A stretch of 64,000 nucleotides of DNA from Flagellimonas spongiicola (GTDB taxonomy: Bacteria > Bacteroidota > Bacteroidia > Flavobacteriales > Flavobacteriaceae), in assembly GCF_023502425.1 (NCBI RefSeq), contig NZ_JAMFMA010000003.1, positions 660,473 through 724,472 of the forward strand. The letters run 5' to 3'. A program made the position numbers and the translations under genes. Of the stretch, positions 1 through 9,585 are shown piece by piece (within the stretch, counting starts at the first letter, position 1; each line of letters opens with the position of its first letter). The notes under the pieces are model-generated. The model saw nothing but the letters and a program-made list of their open reading frames with translations, was not told the origin of the DNA and ran no database searches.

Positions 1-1230
1 AAAGTTTGCGGTGTGCGAGCGTAAATTATGGGAAACGATATGGGCAAAATTGATGAGTTTCTTATTTTGTATAGCAGTGACGTTGATTAGATTCCGTAAT
101 TGATCTTCTTTTTGCTTCATATTGGTAATGTCCATACTCATACCAATCAAACCATAGGCTTTACCATTAAGATCAAGCAAAGGTATTTTTGAGGTAAGGA
201 AGTTTGTGGTTTTTCCATCCCTTTTTACGTTAATGGTTTCTTTACCGATCATGGATTTATTGGAACGCATAACTTCCAAATCCTCGTCACGGGAAATCTG
301 TGCTACTTCTTTATCGTAGAGGTCAAAATCGGTTTTGCCTAAAAGGGCATCAGGAGTGGTCTCCAGATAGTCACACTCCGCTTTATTCACTAATATTTTT
401 CGGGAATCCTTATCCTTGACGAATACGTTAATTGGTAAGTTGTCAATTAGCGTAGTCAATAACTGCTCACTTTCCCTGATTTTTTTGTCCGTCATGACTT
501 GTTCATGGATGTCTTGGAACGTGCCAAAGATTTTAACGATTTCTCCTTGCTTTCGGATTGCCTTGCCTGCTGCAGCAACCCAACGTTCTTCTCCCTGTTG
601 TGTTATGATGGTCAGTTTTTCATGAAATGGCGCCCCTTTCTCAAGGGTTTTATGAAACAACATTGAGATGCGGTTTCTACTATACCCTTGTTTGTAAAAC
701 GCTATTGCATCATTAACATTTGGAACATAGTCCGGGGCTACTTGATGAATGTTCTTTGTGACCTCACACCAATTTAGCTCCTCTGTTCCCAAATCATACT
801 CCCAACAGCCCACTTTGGCTACTTCGGATTGTGCTTTTAAAAGAGTCTTTATACGATCAAGTTCTACCGTGTTTTCTACACTATCGGTAATGTTTTTGGT
901 TTGAATAATGGTACCTATGGCATTTTCCTGTTCATCAAACCAAGGGGTAAAAGTACTTTCAAACCAGTTGGATCTAGCATCAACCATTGTACTATGCGTC
1001 AAGGTTGCATTGGCATTGGTACTTAATATTTCCTGTAAAGCGTCCTTGTCAATATCCTTATGGTCTTTTAAAAAAGTGATAAGGTTTAACGGCTCGTTTC
1101 TATCGATATCAAAAAGCGCGTACCAACTATCTGAAGCATCGATTAAATCTGCATGATTATCAACTAAAGCTGTGGCATTGGGCAGTTGTTTGAGAATATA
1201 GGGTATAGGTAGGGTTTTAGTGGATTTCAA
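1..1230 (-). CDS. PAS-domain sensor histidine kinase (C-terminal part outside window)
   Basis: Open frame running off the left edge; 410 codons are visible. I read three PAS-like sensor segments (about residues 15-105, 115-225 and 240-355), each ending in the usual DIT/DIH-type linker, then the dimerisation/phosphoacceptor box FAHIVSHNLRSHTANF at residues 395-410, where His401 would be phosphorylated. The ATP-binding domain lies beyond the edge. No transmembrane segment is visible, so it is probably cytoplasmic. No ATG fits the start: an in-frame stop lies at 1276-1278 and the first plausible start is TTG at 1230, just before a segment (LKQLPNATALVDNHADLIDA) that looks like a normal N-terminus. 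Signal and partner regulator are unknown. The kinase assignment is firm, the start is not. Confidence -1.
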   Translation of the reverse strand, partial: MKSTKTLPIPYILKQLPNATALVDNHADLIDASDSWYALFDIDRNEPLNLITFLKDHKDIDKDALQEILSTNANATLTHSTMVDARSNWFESTFTPWFDEQENAIGTIIQTKNITDSVENTVELDRIKTLLKAQSEVAKVGCWEYDLGTEELNWCEVTKNIHQVAPDYVPNVNDAIAFYKQGYSRNRISMLFHKTLEKGAPFHEKLTIITQQGEERWVAAAGKAIRKQGEIVKIFGTFQDIHEQVMTDKKIRESEQLLTTLIDNLPINVFVKDKDSRKILVNKAECDYLETTPDALLGKTDFDLYDKEVAQISRDEDLEVMRSNKSMIGKETINVKRDGKTTNFLTSKIPLLDLNGKAYGLIGMSMDITNMKQKEDQLRNLINVTAIQNKKLINFAHIVSHNLRSHTANF

Positions 1231-1406
1231 GATTGGGGGAGATTTGGGGTTATTGATTTTATAAGAAATTTCCCACTAAATTATAAGTATTGCCCTTAGC
1301 TCAATAGTATTTGTTGTGAATCGATGAATTTATGTGGTTTCTTCGATGAATGGCAGTTTTGGTACGTTGGTTTGTCCAGAATTCATACGAATTTTTCGCT
1401 GAGAGC

Positions 1407-1865
1407 TCAGTCACTGACTTTTACCGTATCTGGAACTAAACCTGAGATGTCTCCTCCATTTCGGATTACATCCCGCACAATGGACGAGCTAATAAAGGAT
1501 TTGCCGGAAGAAGTCAGTAAAAACACGGTCTCAATTTCGGAAAGTTGACGGTTGGTATGTGCAATGGCTTTCTCAAATTCGAAATCTGCAGGGTTTCTGA
1601 GACCTCTTAGAATAAAGTCGGCATTTACTTTTTTGCAAAAGTCTACCGTTAATCCTTCATAAGTTACCACTTTGATCTTGGGTTCATTGGCGAAAGCCTC
1701 CTCAATGAATTTGGTACGTTCTTCCAATGAAAACATGTATTTCTTATCGGCATTTATCCCTATCGCAATCAACAACTCATCAAACAATGTGATTCCGCGT
1801 TGAATGATATCGTAATGACCAAGGGTCAAAGGGTCAAAAGAGCCAGGAAAAATTGCACGTCGCAT
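1407..1865 (-). CDS. coaD: phosphopantetheine adenylyltransferase
   Basis: 152-residue cytoplasmic enzyme of coenzyme A synthesis; it joins ATP and 4'-phosphopantetheine to give dephospho-CoA. The nucleotidyltransferase signature GSFDPLTLGH is at residues 8-17, with the T/HxGH ATP-binding element, and the C-terminal ISSSIVRDV box typical of CoaD is present. The start is placed at the ATG giving MRRAIFPGSFDP; a longer frame upstream only adds 17 unrelated residues that run into the end of ddl. It follows ddl by 31 bp on the same strand, so the two are probably cotranscribed. Length is normal for the family. Confidence -1.
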   Translation of the reverse strand: MRRAIFPGSFDPLTLGHYDIIQRGITLFDELLIAIGINADKKYMFSLEERTKFIEEAFANEPKIKVVTYEGLTVDFCKKVNADFILRGLRNPADFEFEKAIAHTNRQLSEIETVFLLTSSGKSFISSSIVRDVIRNGGDISGLVPDTVKVSD

Positions 1866-1896
1866 AACTGTAAGTTTGTTTAAAAGTACTGAATTT

Positions 1897-2871
1897 CTAG
1901 CGCAATGCTTCTTCAATGGCGCTGCTAAAAAGCGTTTTCAAATCTATTCCAGCCGCTGCAGCTTGTTGGGGTAGAATACTTTCCTCTGTTAGTCCAGGGG
2001 TAGTGTTTACTTCCAACAAATAAGGTGTGTCATCCATAAAAATGAATTCACTTCTTGTATAGCCTTTTAATCTCAAAGTCCTGTAAATGAATTCTGCTAG
2101 GTCTGTAACAGCTTTTTCTTGTGGTTTGGTAATCATGGCAGGGGTTATTTCTTGGGATTGTCCCAGATACTTTGCTTCATAATCGAAAAAATCATTTTCT
2201 GAAACAATCTCCGTAATGGGTAAAACCTTGATTTCATTTTGATAGGTAATTACGCCAACTGAAACTTCAGTTCCATCTAAAAATGATTCTATGATTACTT
2301 CATCATCTTCTGTGAATGCATTAGCAATGGCTGCTGTAAGATCTTCTTGTTTATAAACTTTACTGATACCATAGCTACTACCTGCCCTGTTGGCCTTTAC
2401 AAAACATGGTAAACCCACTTTGTCAATGATTGCTCGCTCATCTATGTGGTCACCGGCGTTAACATAATAGGATTGAGCACAGGGAATTCCATAGGGTTTT
2501 AAACTACTTAACAAATCTCTTTTATTGAATGTCAAAGCAGATTGATAGTGATTGCAAGAAGTATGGGGTAGACCTAGTAGTTCAAAGTAAGCCTGTATCA
2601 GACCATCTTCTCCTGGAGTACCATGAATGGCATTGAAAACACAATCGAAGCGAATTTTTTTACCTTCAACGGTTACGCTGAAATCCGACTTGTCTATGGG
2701 CGATTCGTTGTTCTCCAAATCCACATAAACCCATTTTTCCTTGGAAATGATTATCCGGTATGCATTGAATTTAGAGTTGTCCAAAAACTTGTGTACCACA
2801 TTTCCGCTCTTTATGGAAATATCGTACTCGCTGGAGTAACCACCCATGATGATGGCTATGTTTTTTTTCAT
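1897..2871 (-). CDS. ddl: D-alanine--D-alanine ligase
   Basis: 324-residue ATP-grasp enzyme making the D-Ala-D-Ala dipeptide of peptidoglycan in the cytoplasm. HGTPGEDG at residues 83-90 is the Ddl N-terminal signature, KANRAGSSYG at 159-168 the ATP-grasp glycine loop region, and EVNTTPGLT at 287-295 the Mg-binding C-terminal motif. The start MKKNIAIIMGG was chosen because the 29 residues upstream do not resemble Ddl and overlap the divergent PASTA gene. Divergent from the PASTA gene (78 bp between starts), followed by coaD. The neighbourhood suggests envelope synthesis. Confidence -1.
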   Translation of the reverse strand: MKKNIAIIMGGYSSEYDISIKSGNVVHKFLDNSKFNAYRIIISKEKWVYVDLENNESPIDKSDFSVTVEGKKIRFDCVFNAIHGTPGEDGLIQAYFELLGLPHTSCNHYQSALTFNKRDLLSSLKPYGIPCAQSYYVNAGDHIDERAIIDKVGLPCFVKANRAGSSYGISKVYKQEDLTAAIANAFTEDDEVIIESFLDGTEVSVGVITYQNEIKVLPITEIVSENDFFDYEAKYLGQSQEITPAMITKPQEKAVTDLAEFIYRTLRLKGYTRSEFIFMDDTPYLLEVNTTPGLTEESILPQQAAAAGIDLKTLFSSAIEEALR

Positions 2872-2922
2872 CGGCTTATCGAATATGGCTACGCCAAAGT
2901 AAATAAAAATGGTTGGCTTTCC

Positions 2923-2930
2923 TATATTTG
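2923..2930 (+). promoter_or_regulatory. candidate -7 element for the PASTA gene
   Basis: TATATTTG matches the Bacteroidota -7 consensus TAnnTTTG and lies 19 bp before the ATG at 2950. No clear TTTG upstream box was found at the expected distance, so this is a half-supported promoter. Confidence -1.
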
Positions 2931-2949
2931 TTCCTATAAGCCCAAGTAC

Positions 2950-3537
2950 ATGAAACATTTTTTGAGCTTTTTAAAAAGTAAAGTATTTTTTATCCAATTG
3001 GGATTAGCAGTGTTGGCTGTGGTCTTACTGACATTATTGGCGTTACAATGGCTAAAAAGTTCCACGAATCATGGCGAATTTGTTGAGGTTCCGGATTTTT
3101 CCAAAATGTCGGTGATGGAAATGCGAGCAGCAGTTGAAGATGCAGGGCTACGTTATCAAGTCTTGGATTCTTCCAACTACAATCCAGACTATCCACGATT
3201 TTCCATTTTAGAGCAAAATCCACCTGCTGGAAACAAAGTAAAGGCTAATCGTAAAATTTATTTTACGGTAAACCCTTCTGGTTATAAGAAAGTGACTATA
3301 CCGGATATTATTCAAGTTACACAACGAAACGCCCGTACAATGCTGCATGCGGTAGGTTTGGACGTTCAACGGGTTACCTATATAGATGAGTTGGGCAGGG
3401 ATATGGTATACCGTATGATGTATAAAGGAAAACATGTGAAACCTGGTGATAAATTACCCAAAACTTCCAAGATTGAACTTATCTGCGGGAATGGCACCAT
3501 TCCAGGTAGCGCTAGGGTACAGGCAGAATCCCAATAA
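2950..3537 (+). CDS. membrane-anchored PASTA domain protein
   Basis: 195 residues: a short basic N-terminus, one hydrophobic segment (about residues 9-34), then two PASTA domains (about 40-110 and 112-190) ending in a short tail. PASTA domains bind peptidoglycan or beta-lactam-like ligands in Ser/Thr kinases and penicillin-binding proteins; here they stand alone with no kinase or transpeptidase domain. Divergent from ddl and only 2 bp upstream of the pseudouridine synthase gene, so cotranscribed with it. The start was taken at the ATG before the hydrophobic segment; the longer open frame upstream is antisense to ddl. A role in sensing or binding cell wall is inference. Confidence -1.
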   Translation: MKHFLSFLKSKVFFIQLGLAVLAVVLLTLLALQWLKSSTNHGEFVEVPDFSKMSVMEMRAAVEDAGLRYQVLDSSNYNPDYPRFSILEQNPPAGNKVKANRKIYFTVNPSGYKKVTIPDIIQVTQRNARTMLHAVGLDVQRVTYIDELGRDMVYRMMYKGKHVKPGDKLPKTSKIELICGNGTIPGSARVQAESQ

Positions 3538-3539
3538 CC

Positions 3540-4568
3540 ATGGATACTTCGGAGAATCCAGACAGCTCACAAGACGATTTGTTTGAGCATTACAAATTTG
3601 TGGCCTCCAAAGGTCAGGAACCGCTGCGTGTGGATAAGTTTTTGATGAATTTCATTGAGAACGCAACACGAAATAAAATCCAGCAGGCTGCAAAGCAGGG
3701 TCAGATTTGGGTGAATGACACCATTGTTAAGCAGAATTACAAGGTAAAAGCAGGAGATGAGGTCAAAGTGATGTTTGAGCATCCTCCCTATGAATTTCTT
3801 TTAACGCCAGAAGATATTCCATTGGATATCGTCTACGAAGATGATGCCGTATTGGTGGTCAACAAACCAGCTGGAATGGTGGTACATCCCGGACACGGTA
3901 ATTACTCTGGAACTTTGATCAATGCTTTGGTCCATCATTTTGAGAACCTACCTCATAACAGTTCTAATCGCCCAGGTTTGGTGCACAGGATTGATAAGGA
4001 TACTTCAGGCCTATTGGTAATTGCCAAAACTGAAACGGCAATGACACACCTTGCCAAACAATTTTTTGATAAAACCAGTGAACGGGAATATGTGGCTCTG
4101 GTCTGGGGAAATGTCGCAGATGAGGCAGGAACAGTTGAAGGTCATATTGCAAGAAACCCGAAGAACCGACTGCAAATGATGGTTTTCCCAGAGGGGGATC
4201 AAGGCAAGGAGGCGGTGACACATTACAAGGTTCTGGAACGTTTGGGATATGTAACCCTGGTTTCCTGTAAGTTGGAAACGGGAAGAACACACCAGATTCG
4301 TGTACATATGAAATACATTGGGCACACCTTGTTCAATGATGAGCGCTACGGCGGCGACAAAATTTTAAAAGGAACAACGTTTACTAAATACAAGCAGTTC
4401 GTTGATAATACCTTCAAGATTCTTCCTAGGCAAGCCTTACATGCCAAAACCTTGGGCTTTATCCATCCGGTAACAGGTGAACTTATGCGATTTGATTCAG
4501 AGTTGCCTGAGGACATGATAACCTGCATTGAAAAGTGGCGACATTATAGCAAGCACAACCAATCATAA
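3540..4568 (+). CDS. RluD-family 23S rRNA pseudouridine synthase
   Basis: 342 residues. An S4 RNA-binding domain (about residues 27-85) precedes the RluA/RluD catalytic domain. HRIDKDTSG at 149-157 carries the catalytic Asp152, and the GRTHQIRVHM motif that closes the active site is present further on. It should isomerise uridines in large-subunit rRNA; RluD-type enzymes act on helix 69. The exact target cannot be told from the sequence, so the symbol is left open. It starts 2 bp after the PASTA gene stop. The pairing of ddl, PASTA and RluD genes is familiar in Flavobacteriaceae. Confidence -1.
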   Translation: MDTSENPDSSQDDLFEHYKFVASKGQEPLRVDKFLMNFIENATRNKIQQAAKQGQIWVNDTIVKQNYKVKAGDEVKVMFEHPPYEFLLTPEDIPLDIVYEDDAVLVVNKPAGMVVHPGHGNYSGTLINALVHHFENLPHNSSNRPGLVHRIDKDTSGLLVIAKTETAMTHLAKQFFDKTSEREYVALVWGNVADEAGTVEGHIARNPKNRLQMMVFPEGDQGKEAVTHYKVLERLGYVTLVSCKLETGRTHQIRVHMKYIGHTLFNDERYGGDKILKGTTFTKYKQFVDNTFKILPRQALHAKTLGFIHPVTGELMRFDSELPEDMITCIEKWRHYSKHNQS

Positions 4569-4655
4569 AGGAATTCAATCACAGGATTGAAAACACCTTT
4601 TAAAAATATCGGTGCAAACAGTTTTTACTCCCTATTTTTACTAAAACTTAAATTG

Positions 4656-5417
4656 ATGAAGATTGTTATTTCCCCAGCTAAGTCGTTGGATTTTGAAACC
4701 GCTTTACCAACATCTAAACACAGTCAACCTGAATTTTTAGAGCAATCCTTGAAACTGAATGCAGTTTTGGCTAAGAAGAAACCTAAGGCGTTGTCAAAAT
4801 TAATGTCCATTTCTGACAACCTTGCTGAACTCAATTGGGAACGTAATCAACAGTTTTCTGTTCCATTTACCACAGAAAATGCAAGACCAGCAGTCTATGC
4901 ATTTAATGGTGATGTGTACCAAGGTTTGGATGCCTATTCCATTTCTGAAGATAAATTGGACAATTTGCAAGACACCTTACGTATCCTATCTGGACTTTAT
5001 GGGATTTTAAAACCCTTGGATTTAATGCAGCCATACCGCTTGGAAATGGGGACGCAGCTCAAAGTAGCACGTAAAAAGAACCTCTATGAGTTTTGGAAAA
5101 AACAGCTTACGGATCATCTTAATTCAGAATTGGAAGATGATGAGTTGTTCATCAATTTGGCCAGTAACGAATATTTTGGCGCCATTGACACCAAGAAACT
5201 TAAAATTCCAGTTGTTACCCCCGTTTTCAAAGACTGGAAAAATGATAAATTGAAAGTCATCAGTTTTTTCGCCAAAAAGGCCAGAGGGAGCATGGTACGC
5301 TATATTCTTGACACGAATACGACTAACTTGGAAGAACTAAAAGGTTTTGATTATGATGGTTACATCTTTAGTGCGGAACATACGCTAAAGGAAAATGAGC
5401 CAGTTTTCATTCGTTAG
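4656..5417 (+). CDS. yaaA: YaaA/UPF0246 family peroxide-stress protein
   Basis: 253-residue cytoplasmic protein beginning [14 protein letters not shown], the family signature; also contains the conserved segments [24 protein letters not shown] and NLASNEYF. In E. coli YaaA lowers free iron during peroxide stress and binds DNA. The start is the internal ATG at 4656; the longer frame adds 23 residues with no family resemblance. Preceded by a small inverted repeat (TTCAAT/ATTGAA, near 4575-4591) after the rluD-type gene. Family assignment is firm, function here is by homology only. Confidence -1.
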   Translation: MKIVISPAKSLDFETALPTSKHSQPEFLEQSLKLNAVLAKKKPKALSKLMSISDNLAELNWERNQQFSVPFTTENARPAVYAFNGDVYQGLDAYSISEDKLDNLQDTLRILSGLYGILKPLDLMQPYRLEMGTQLKVARKKNLYEFWKKQLTDHLNSELEDDELFINLASNEYFGAIDTKKLKIPVVTPVFKDWKNDKLKVISFFAKKARGSMVRYILDTNTTNLEELKGFDYDGYIFSAEHTLKENEPVFIR

Positions 5418-5574
5418 GTCTCAGATACCAATTTAGTTTCTGATAAATCTGTTGGTGTTAGTAATAAAAACAAGACACCTTAATTTGTGATGTGCATAAA
5501 ATATCTGCGCATATTAGGTATTTATCACGAACTTAGCCCTTCATCATTAACTATAACCATACACCGTTTGTACA

Positions 5575-8121
5575 ATGCAGCATTCAAGACGTCTTGAGGA
5601 ATTTAGAAAATCGGTAACCAATAAATTCAATATCTATAACAGCCTTTTCTTAAGCTTACCTTATCGTGATATTGAAAATGTAGGGATGTTGATTCCCTTG
5701 TTATTAGATCAGTGTCAGGAGGGGTTGAAAGAAGGCAAGCAACCGCAGGAAATATTAGAGACATTCTTCACCAACTTTGTGGAAATCAAAGACGAACGCG
5801 AACGATTGGACTTTATGTTCAAGATCATTCAATACGTGGAACGACAAGTGGTGCTTTATGATAGTGTGGAAGATTCTGCTTTTCCAAAACTCCAAAAGTA
5901 TACCAACTCTTTATCGGTAAAAGACTATTTTGAGTTGGTAAACCAGACAAAAAACTGGGACAAGATATCCCAAAATCTATCTAGTTTTAGTGCCCGTTTT
6001 GTACTGACCGCGCATCCTACGCAATTTTACACCCCGGCAGTTTTGGATATCATTGCCAAACTTCGGGAACTCATTGATGCTGACAAGGTTGATGACATAG
6101 ATTTGACGCTTCAACAACTAGGTTTGACTTCATTGGTCAACTCAAAAAAACCAACACCTTTAGATGAGGCCAAGAATATCATATACATCTTAAGAAATAC
6201 CTATTACGAAACCATTGGTGAACTTTTCGAATTTATAAAAAGCAATATTCGAGATGAGGAATTTGCCAACTACGACATAATTAAACTTGGATTTTGGCCT
6301 GGTGGCGACCGAGACGGTAATCCTTTTGTAACTGCAAAAATCACCAAAAGCGTGGCGGATGAGTTACGATTGACTTTGATGAAGTGCTACTACAATGAAC
6401 TTAAAGCCTTACGCAAGAAACTCACTTTTAAGAGTATTCAGGAAGACTTGATTGTATTGAGCAATAAGTTGTATAAGGCCATGTTCGATGCAAAAACCTT
6501 GATCAGTTATACGGAAATCATTGGAATGTTGACTGACATCCGCGAAAAACTCGTAACAAACCATCATGGTCTGTATTTAAAGGAATTGGATCGTTTCATC
6601 AATAAGGTACATATTTTCAAGACCCATTTTGCGTCCTTGGACATCCGCCAGGATCATAGTAAACATTACTTAACCGTGGAAACCATTCTAAAGCAAAATG
6701 GTGTAATCAAGGAATCCTTGGAGGAGTTGAGTCAAGAAACACTGGTTGACTGGTTATTGAATAAAGACCTTTCCTTGAATCCATCGGATTATGAGGAGGA
6801 TATAGTAAGAGATACGCTTACCAACATCATGCAATTGAAGGAGATTCAGCATAGTAACGGAGAGCAAGGTTGCAACAGATATATCATTAGTAATTCAGAA
6901 GACATTTATTCTGTGTTCTTCGTATTTGGATTGTTTAGATGGTGTGGGTGGAAAACAGAGGATATCACTTTTGATATTGTGCCGCTGTTTGAGACCATGA
7001 AGGGTATGGAAGCTTCTGAATCGGTAATGCAAACCTTCTTTGATACACCGGTGTACAAAGAGCATTTGGCAAGAAGAAACGGCAAGCATACCATTATGTT
7101 AGGCTTCTCAGATGGTACAAAGGACGGTGGCTACCTTAAAGCAAACTGGTCCATTCTAAGAACTAAGGAAACCCTCAGTAAAGTCTGCAAAAAGAACGGC
7201 ATTAAAGCTATTTTCTTTGATGGAAGGGGAGGACCACCCGCACGAGGTGGAGGTAAGACACATAGGTTCTACGCGGCCCAAACCAATGATGTGGCAAATC
7301 ATGAAATCCAAATGACCATTCAAGGTCAGACCATTACCAGTACCTATGGTACAAAGGAACAATTCATGCACAATGCAGAGCAATTGTTGACAGCAGGATT
7401 GAGTAATGACCTTTATGGAGAAGAACATGTGATTTCCCAAGAGCAACGCCAACTAATTGAACGATTATCGGAATTGAGCTTTGATAAGTATGATGCCTTG
7501 AAGCAGCACGATCGTTTTATTCCGTATTTGGAACATAGAAGTACGCTTAAGTACTATACCAAAGCGAACATTGGAAGCCGGCCTGGAAAAAGAGGAAGTA
7601 AAAAACAACTTACGCTCTCCGATTTACGCGCCATTTCCTTTGTGGGCTCTTGGAGCCAATTAAAACAGAACGTACCTGGTTATTTTGGAATGGGAACTGC
7701 TATCCAACAACTAGAAAAAGAAGGAAATCTGGATGCGGTCAAAAAGCTTTACCAAGAAGTACCTTTCTTTAGAGCCTTGATGCACAATAGTATGATGTCT
7801 TTGGCTAAGACAAATTTTAATCTGACCAGTTACCTTCGTGACGATGAAGAATTTGGTGAATTCTGGAGTATTTTATTCGATGAGTACGAATTGTCTAAAA
7901 AAATGCTGTTAGAAATCTCCGGGCAAGAAATTTTGATGGAAGATGAAGCGGTTTCAAGGGAATCGGTGAAAATCAGGGAGCAGATAGTTCTACCGCTATT
8001 GGTGATTCAGCAAAATGCACTCTATCATATTACACAAGACACCAAGCATAAAGAGCTGTATGAGAAGATTGTCACAAGATCACTTTATGGGAATATAAAC
8101 GCTAGCAGGAATTCAGCATAG
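5575..8121 (+). CDS. ppc: phosphoenolpyruvate carboxylase
   Basis: 848-residue bacterial-type PEP carboxylase, fixing bicarbonate onto PEP to give oxaloacetate and so refilling the TCA cycle. TAHPTQ at 145-150 holds the catalytic His147, followed by the FWPGGDRDGNP motif, the FDGRGGPPARGGG catalytic loop and the late SRPGKRG box. Slightly shorter than the E. coli enzyme (883 residues) and ends in NASRNSA rather than the classic RNTG tail. It stands alone: 157 bp of non-coding DNA upstream and a strong terminator downstream, so probably monocistronic. Confidence -1.
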   Translation: MQHSRRLEEFRKSVTNKFNIYNSLFLSLPYRDIENVGMLIPLLLDQCQEGLKEGKQPQEILETFFTNFVEIKDERERLDFMFKIIQYVERQVVLYDSVEDSAFPKLQKYTNSLSVKDYFELVNQTKNWDKISQNLSSFSARFVLTAHPTQFYTPAVLDIIAKLRELIDADKVDDIDLTLQQLGLTSLVNSKKPTPLDEAKNIIYILRNTYYETIGELFEFIKSNIRDEEFANYDIIKLGFWPGGDRDGNPFVTAKITKSVADELRLTLMKCYYNELKALRKKLTFKSIQEDLIVLSNKLYKAMFDAKTLISYTEIIGMLTDIREKLVTNHHGLYLKELDRFINKVHIFKTHFASLDIRQDHSKHYLTVETILKQNGVIKESLEELSQETLVDWLLNKDLSLNPSDYEEDIVRDTLTNIMQLKEIQHSNGEQGCNRYIISNSEDIYSVFFVFGLFRWCGWKTEDITFDIVPLFETMKGMEASESVMQTFFDTPVYKEHLARRNGKHTIMLGFSDGTKDGGYLKANWSILRTKETLSKVCKKNGIKAIFFDGRGGPPARGGGKTHRFYAAQTNDVANHEIQMTIQGQTITSTYGTKEQFMHNAEQLLTAGLSNDLYGEEHVISQEQRQLIERLSELSFDKYDALKQHDRFIPYLEHRSTLKYYTKANIGSRPGKRGSKKQLTLSDLRAISFVGSWSQLKQNVPGYFGMGTAIQQLEKEGNLDAVKKLYQEVPFFRALMHNSMMSLAKTNFNLTSYLRDDEEFGEFWSILFDEYELSKKMLLEISGQEILMEDEAVSRESVKIREQIVLPLLVIQQNALYHITQDTKHKELYEKIVTRSLYGNINASRNSA

Positions 8122-8152
8122 TTAAGCCCATATATTTTAAATGAAAATTAAG

Positions 8153-8190
8153 AAGTATCCATTGTTATTAATGGATACTTTTTATTTTTA
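8153..8190 (+). terminator. intrinsic terminator after ppc
   Basis: Perfect 10-bp stem AAGTATCCAT / ATGGATACTT (8153-8162 and 8171-8180) followed by a T-rich run to 8190. Confidence -1.
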
Positions 8191-8194
8191 GGCA

Positions 8195-8920
8195 ATGTAC
8201 TACTACCTCGTAATTGCCCTGCAAGGGTTTTGTATCTACCACTGCTATACACAACGAAATAACTACTATTGGATTTTTGCCATTATATTTCTGCCATTGG
8301 TAGGATCACTGCTCTATTTGTTTATGAATGTTTTTCAAAAGAGGGATATCGAAAAAGTGCAGGATAGTTTGGTGACTGTAATAAACCCTTCAAAAAAAAT
8401 CAAGGATTTGGAGAAGAAACTCAAGTTTTCCGAAACCTTTGAAAATAGAGTGGCGTTGGCAGATGCTTATTTGAATGAAAATTTATATCCTGAGGCAATT
8501 TCACATTATGAGGCTTCCTTAAAGGATGTGTTCAGCCAGGATTTCTACGTGATTTCTAAACTTTTGGAAGCCAATTATTATTCAGGCAATTTGGAGGAAG
8601 TGATCCTGCAGGCCGAAAAAATCAGGGGTAACACCCAATTTAGAAAATCCAAAGCTTCCTTCTTTTACGCGCTTTCCTTGGAAAAACATGGAGGCCTCAA
8701 TTTGGCAGAAGAAGTTTTGAGAACTTTTGATGCGCCATATTCCAATTTCATAGAACGATTGGAATTGGGGCGTTTTTTGACCCGTCAAAACAGACCGTCA
8801 GACGCCAAGGAAATCTATCAGGAAATGCTTGGTGAAGCTGAGAATATGTCAAAACAGAATTTGAGACAACATAGGGATACTATCAAAAAAGTACGCGAAG
8901 AATTACAGCAACTCCAATAA
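8195..8920 (+). CDS. TPR-containing membrane protein with PLDc_N-like N-terminus
   Basis: 241 residues. Two N-terminal hydrophobic stretches (about 2-16 and 26-46) resemble the short membrane module found before phospholipase-D-like domains; then a lysine-rich linker and about four TPR-like helical repeats (85-220). Probably anchored in the inner membrane with the TPR part in the cytoplasm, acting as a scaffold. The function is not known. Its stop overlaps the next start by one base (TAATG), so the two genes are translationally linked. Confidence -1.
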   Translation: MYYYLVIALQGFCIYHCYTQRNNYYWIFAIIFLPLVGSLLYLFMNVFQKRDIEKVQDSLVTVINPSKKIKDLEKKLKFSETFENRVALADAYLNENLYPEAISHYEASLKDVFSQDFYVISKLLEANYYSGNLEEVILQAEKIRGNTQFRKSKASFFYALSLEKHGGLNLAEEVLRTFDAPYSNFIERLELGRFLTRQNRPSDAKEIYQEMLGEAENMSKQNLRQHRDTIKKVREELQQLQ

Positions 8921-9585
8921 TGTTCGAACATACGCATCCTTATAAACCATTTCTGTTTCCAGAGGCTACCAAGGTCATTGTAGGTACTTTGCCTCCACCA
9001 CGATTTACCACCGGCGATTTAAAGGCAGATGATGTCGATTTTTGCTATGGTAGCCGTAACGGTATGTTGTGGCCAATTTTGGATGAAATCTTCAATTTGA
9101 ATCTAAAATTTGAAACTACCCACGAGGCTACAGAACAACGTAAAAACTTTCTGCTGAAACATAAAATTGGCGTTTGCGATATTGTTGAAAGTGCACTAAG
9201 AGAGAAAATTGATGCTTCTGATTTGGGCATGCAAGATGCAAAGTTGCGTAATCTGGTAGGTTATTTGAAACAATACCCAGCAATAGATACGGTATTGTTC
9301 ATGGGCGGAAATAGTAAAAATGGACCCGAATACTTTTTTCGGAGGCAACTGAAAGAACAAGGATTACAATTGGAAGTGATTTCCAATAGTGTTCCCAGAA
9401 TACATCGATTGTCTTTAGGATCTTCTAGAAAAATCCGAACAGTTTCGTTTACTGCGCCATCAGGTGCAGCAAACAGGGCGATTGGAAGTCTTCAAACCTA
9501 TAAGGATTTGAAAGCTAAAAACCCTAAGTTCACCACCTTCGATTTTCGGGTATTACAGTATCGCGAGTTTTTTATAGAGGATTAG
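8920..9585 (+). CDS. uracil-DNA glycosylase-like protein
   Basis: 221 residues. Begins with a hydrophobic strand and the motif GTLPPPRFTTG, resembling the glycosylase-fold GxxP active-site loop of the uracil-DNA glycosylase superfamily; RNFLLKHKIGVCDIV and FMGGNSKNGPE also fit the alpha/beta fold of that superfamily. Biochemical activity cannot be asserted: family members close to this one are uncharacterised. One-base overlap with the TPR gene. Its stop overlaps the stop of the convergent gene (9582-9585). Confidence -1.
   Translation: MFEHTHPYKPFLFPEATKVIVGTLPPPRFTTGDLKADDVDFCYGSRNGMLWPILDEIFNLNLKFETTHEATEQRKNFLLKHKIGVCDIVESALREKIDASDLGMQDAKLRNLVGYLKQYPAIDTVLFMGGNSKNGPEYFFRRQLKEQGLQLEVISNSVPRIHRLSLGSSRKIRTVSFTAPSGAANRAIGSLQTYKDLKAKNPKFTTFDFRVLQYREFFIED

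Noticed and set aside
1324..1548. Rightward 74-codon frame
   Set aside because: Antisense to coaD; the coaD motifs are unmistakable.
2623..2949. N-terminal extension of the PASTA gene
   Set aside because: Lies antisense over ddl; the ATG at 2950 sits directly before the membrane helix.
4011..4325. Two overlapping leftward frames in the RluD-type gene
   Set aside because: Antisense shadows with no recognisable domain.
5418..5574. Promoter for ppc
   Set aside because: No TAnnTTTG match found; only partial TTTG-like words, so not called.
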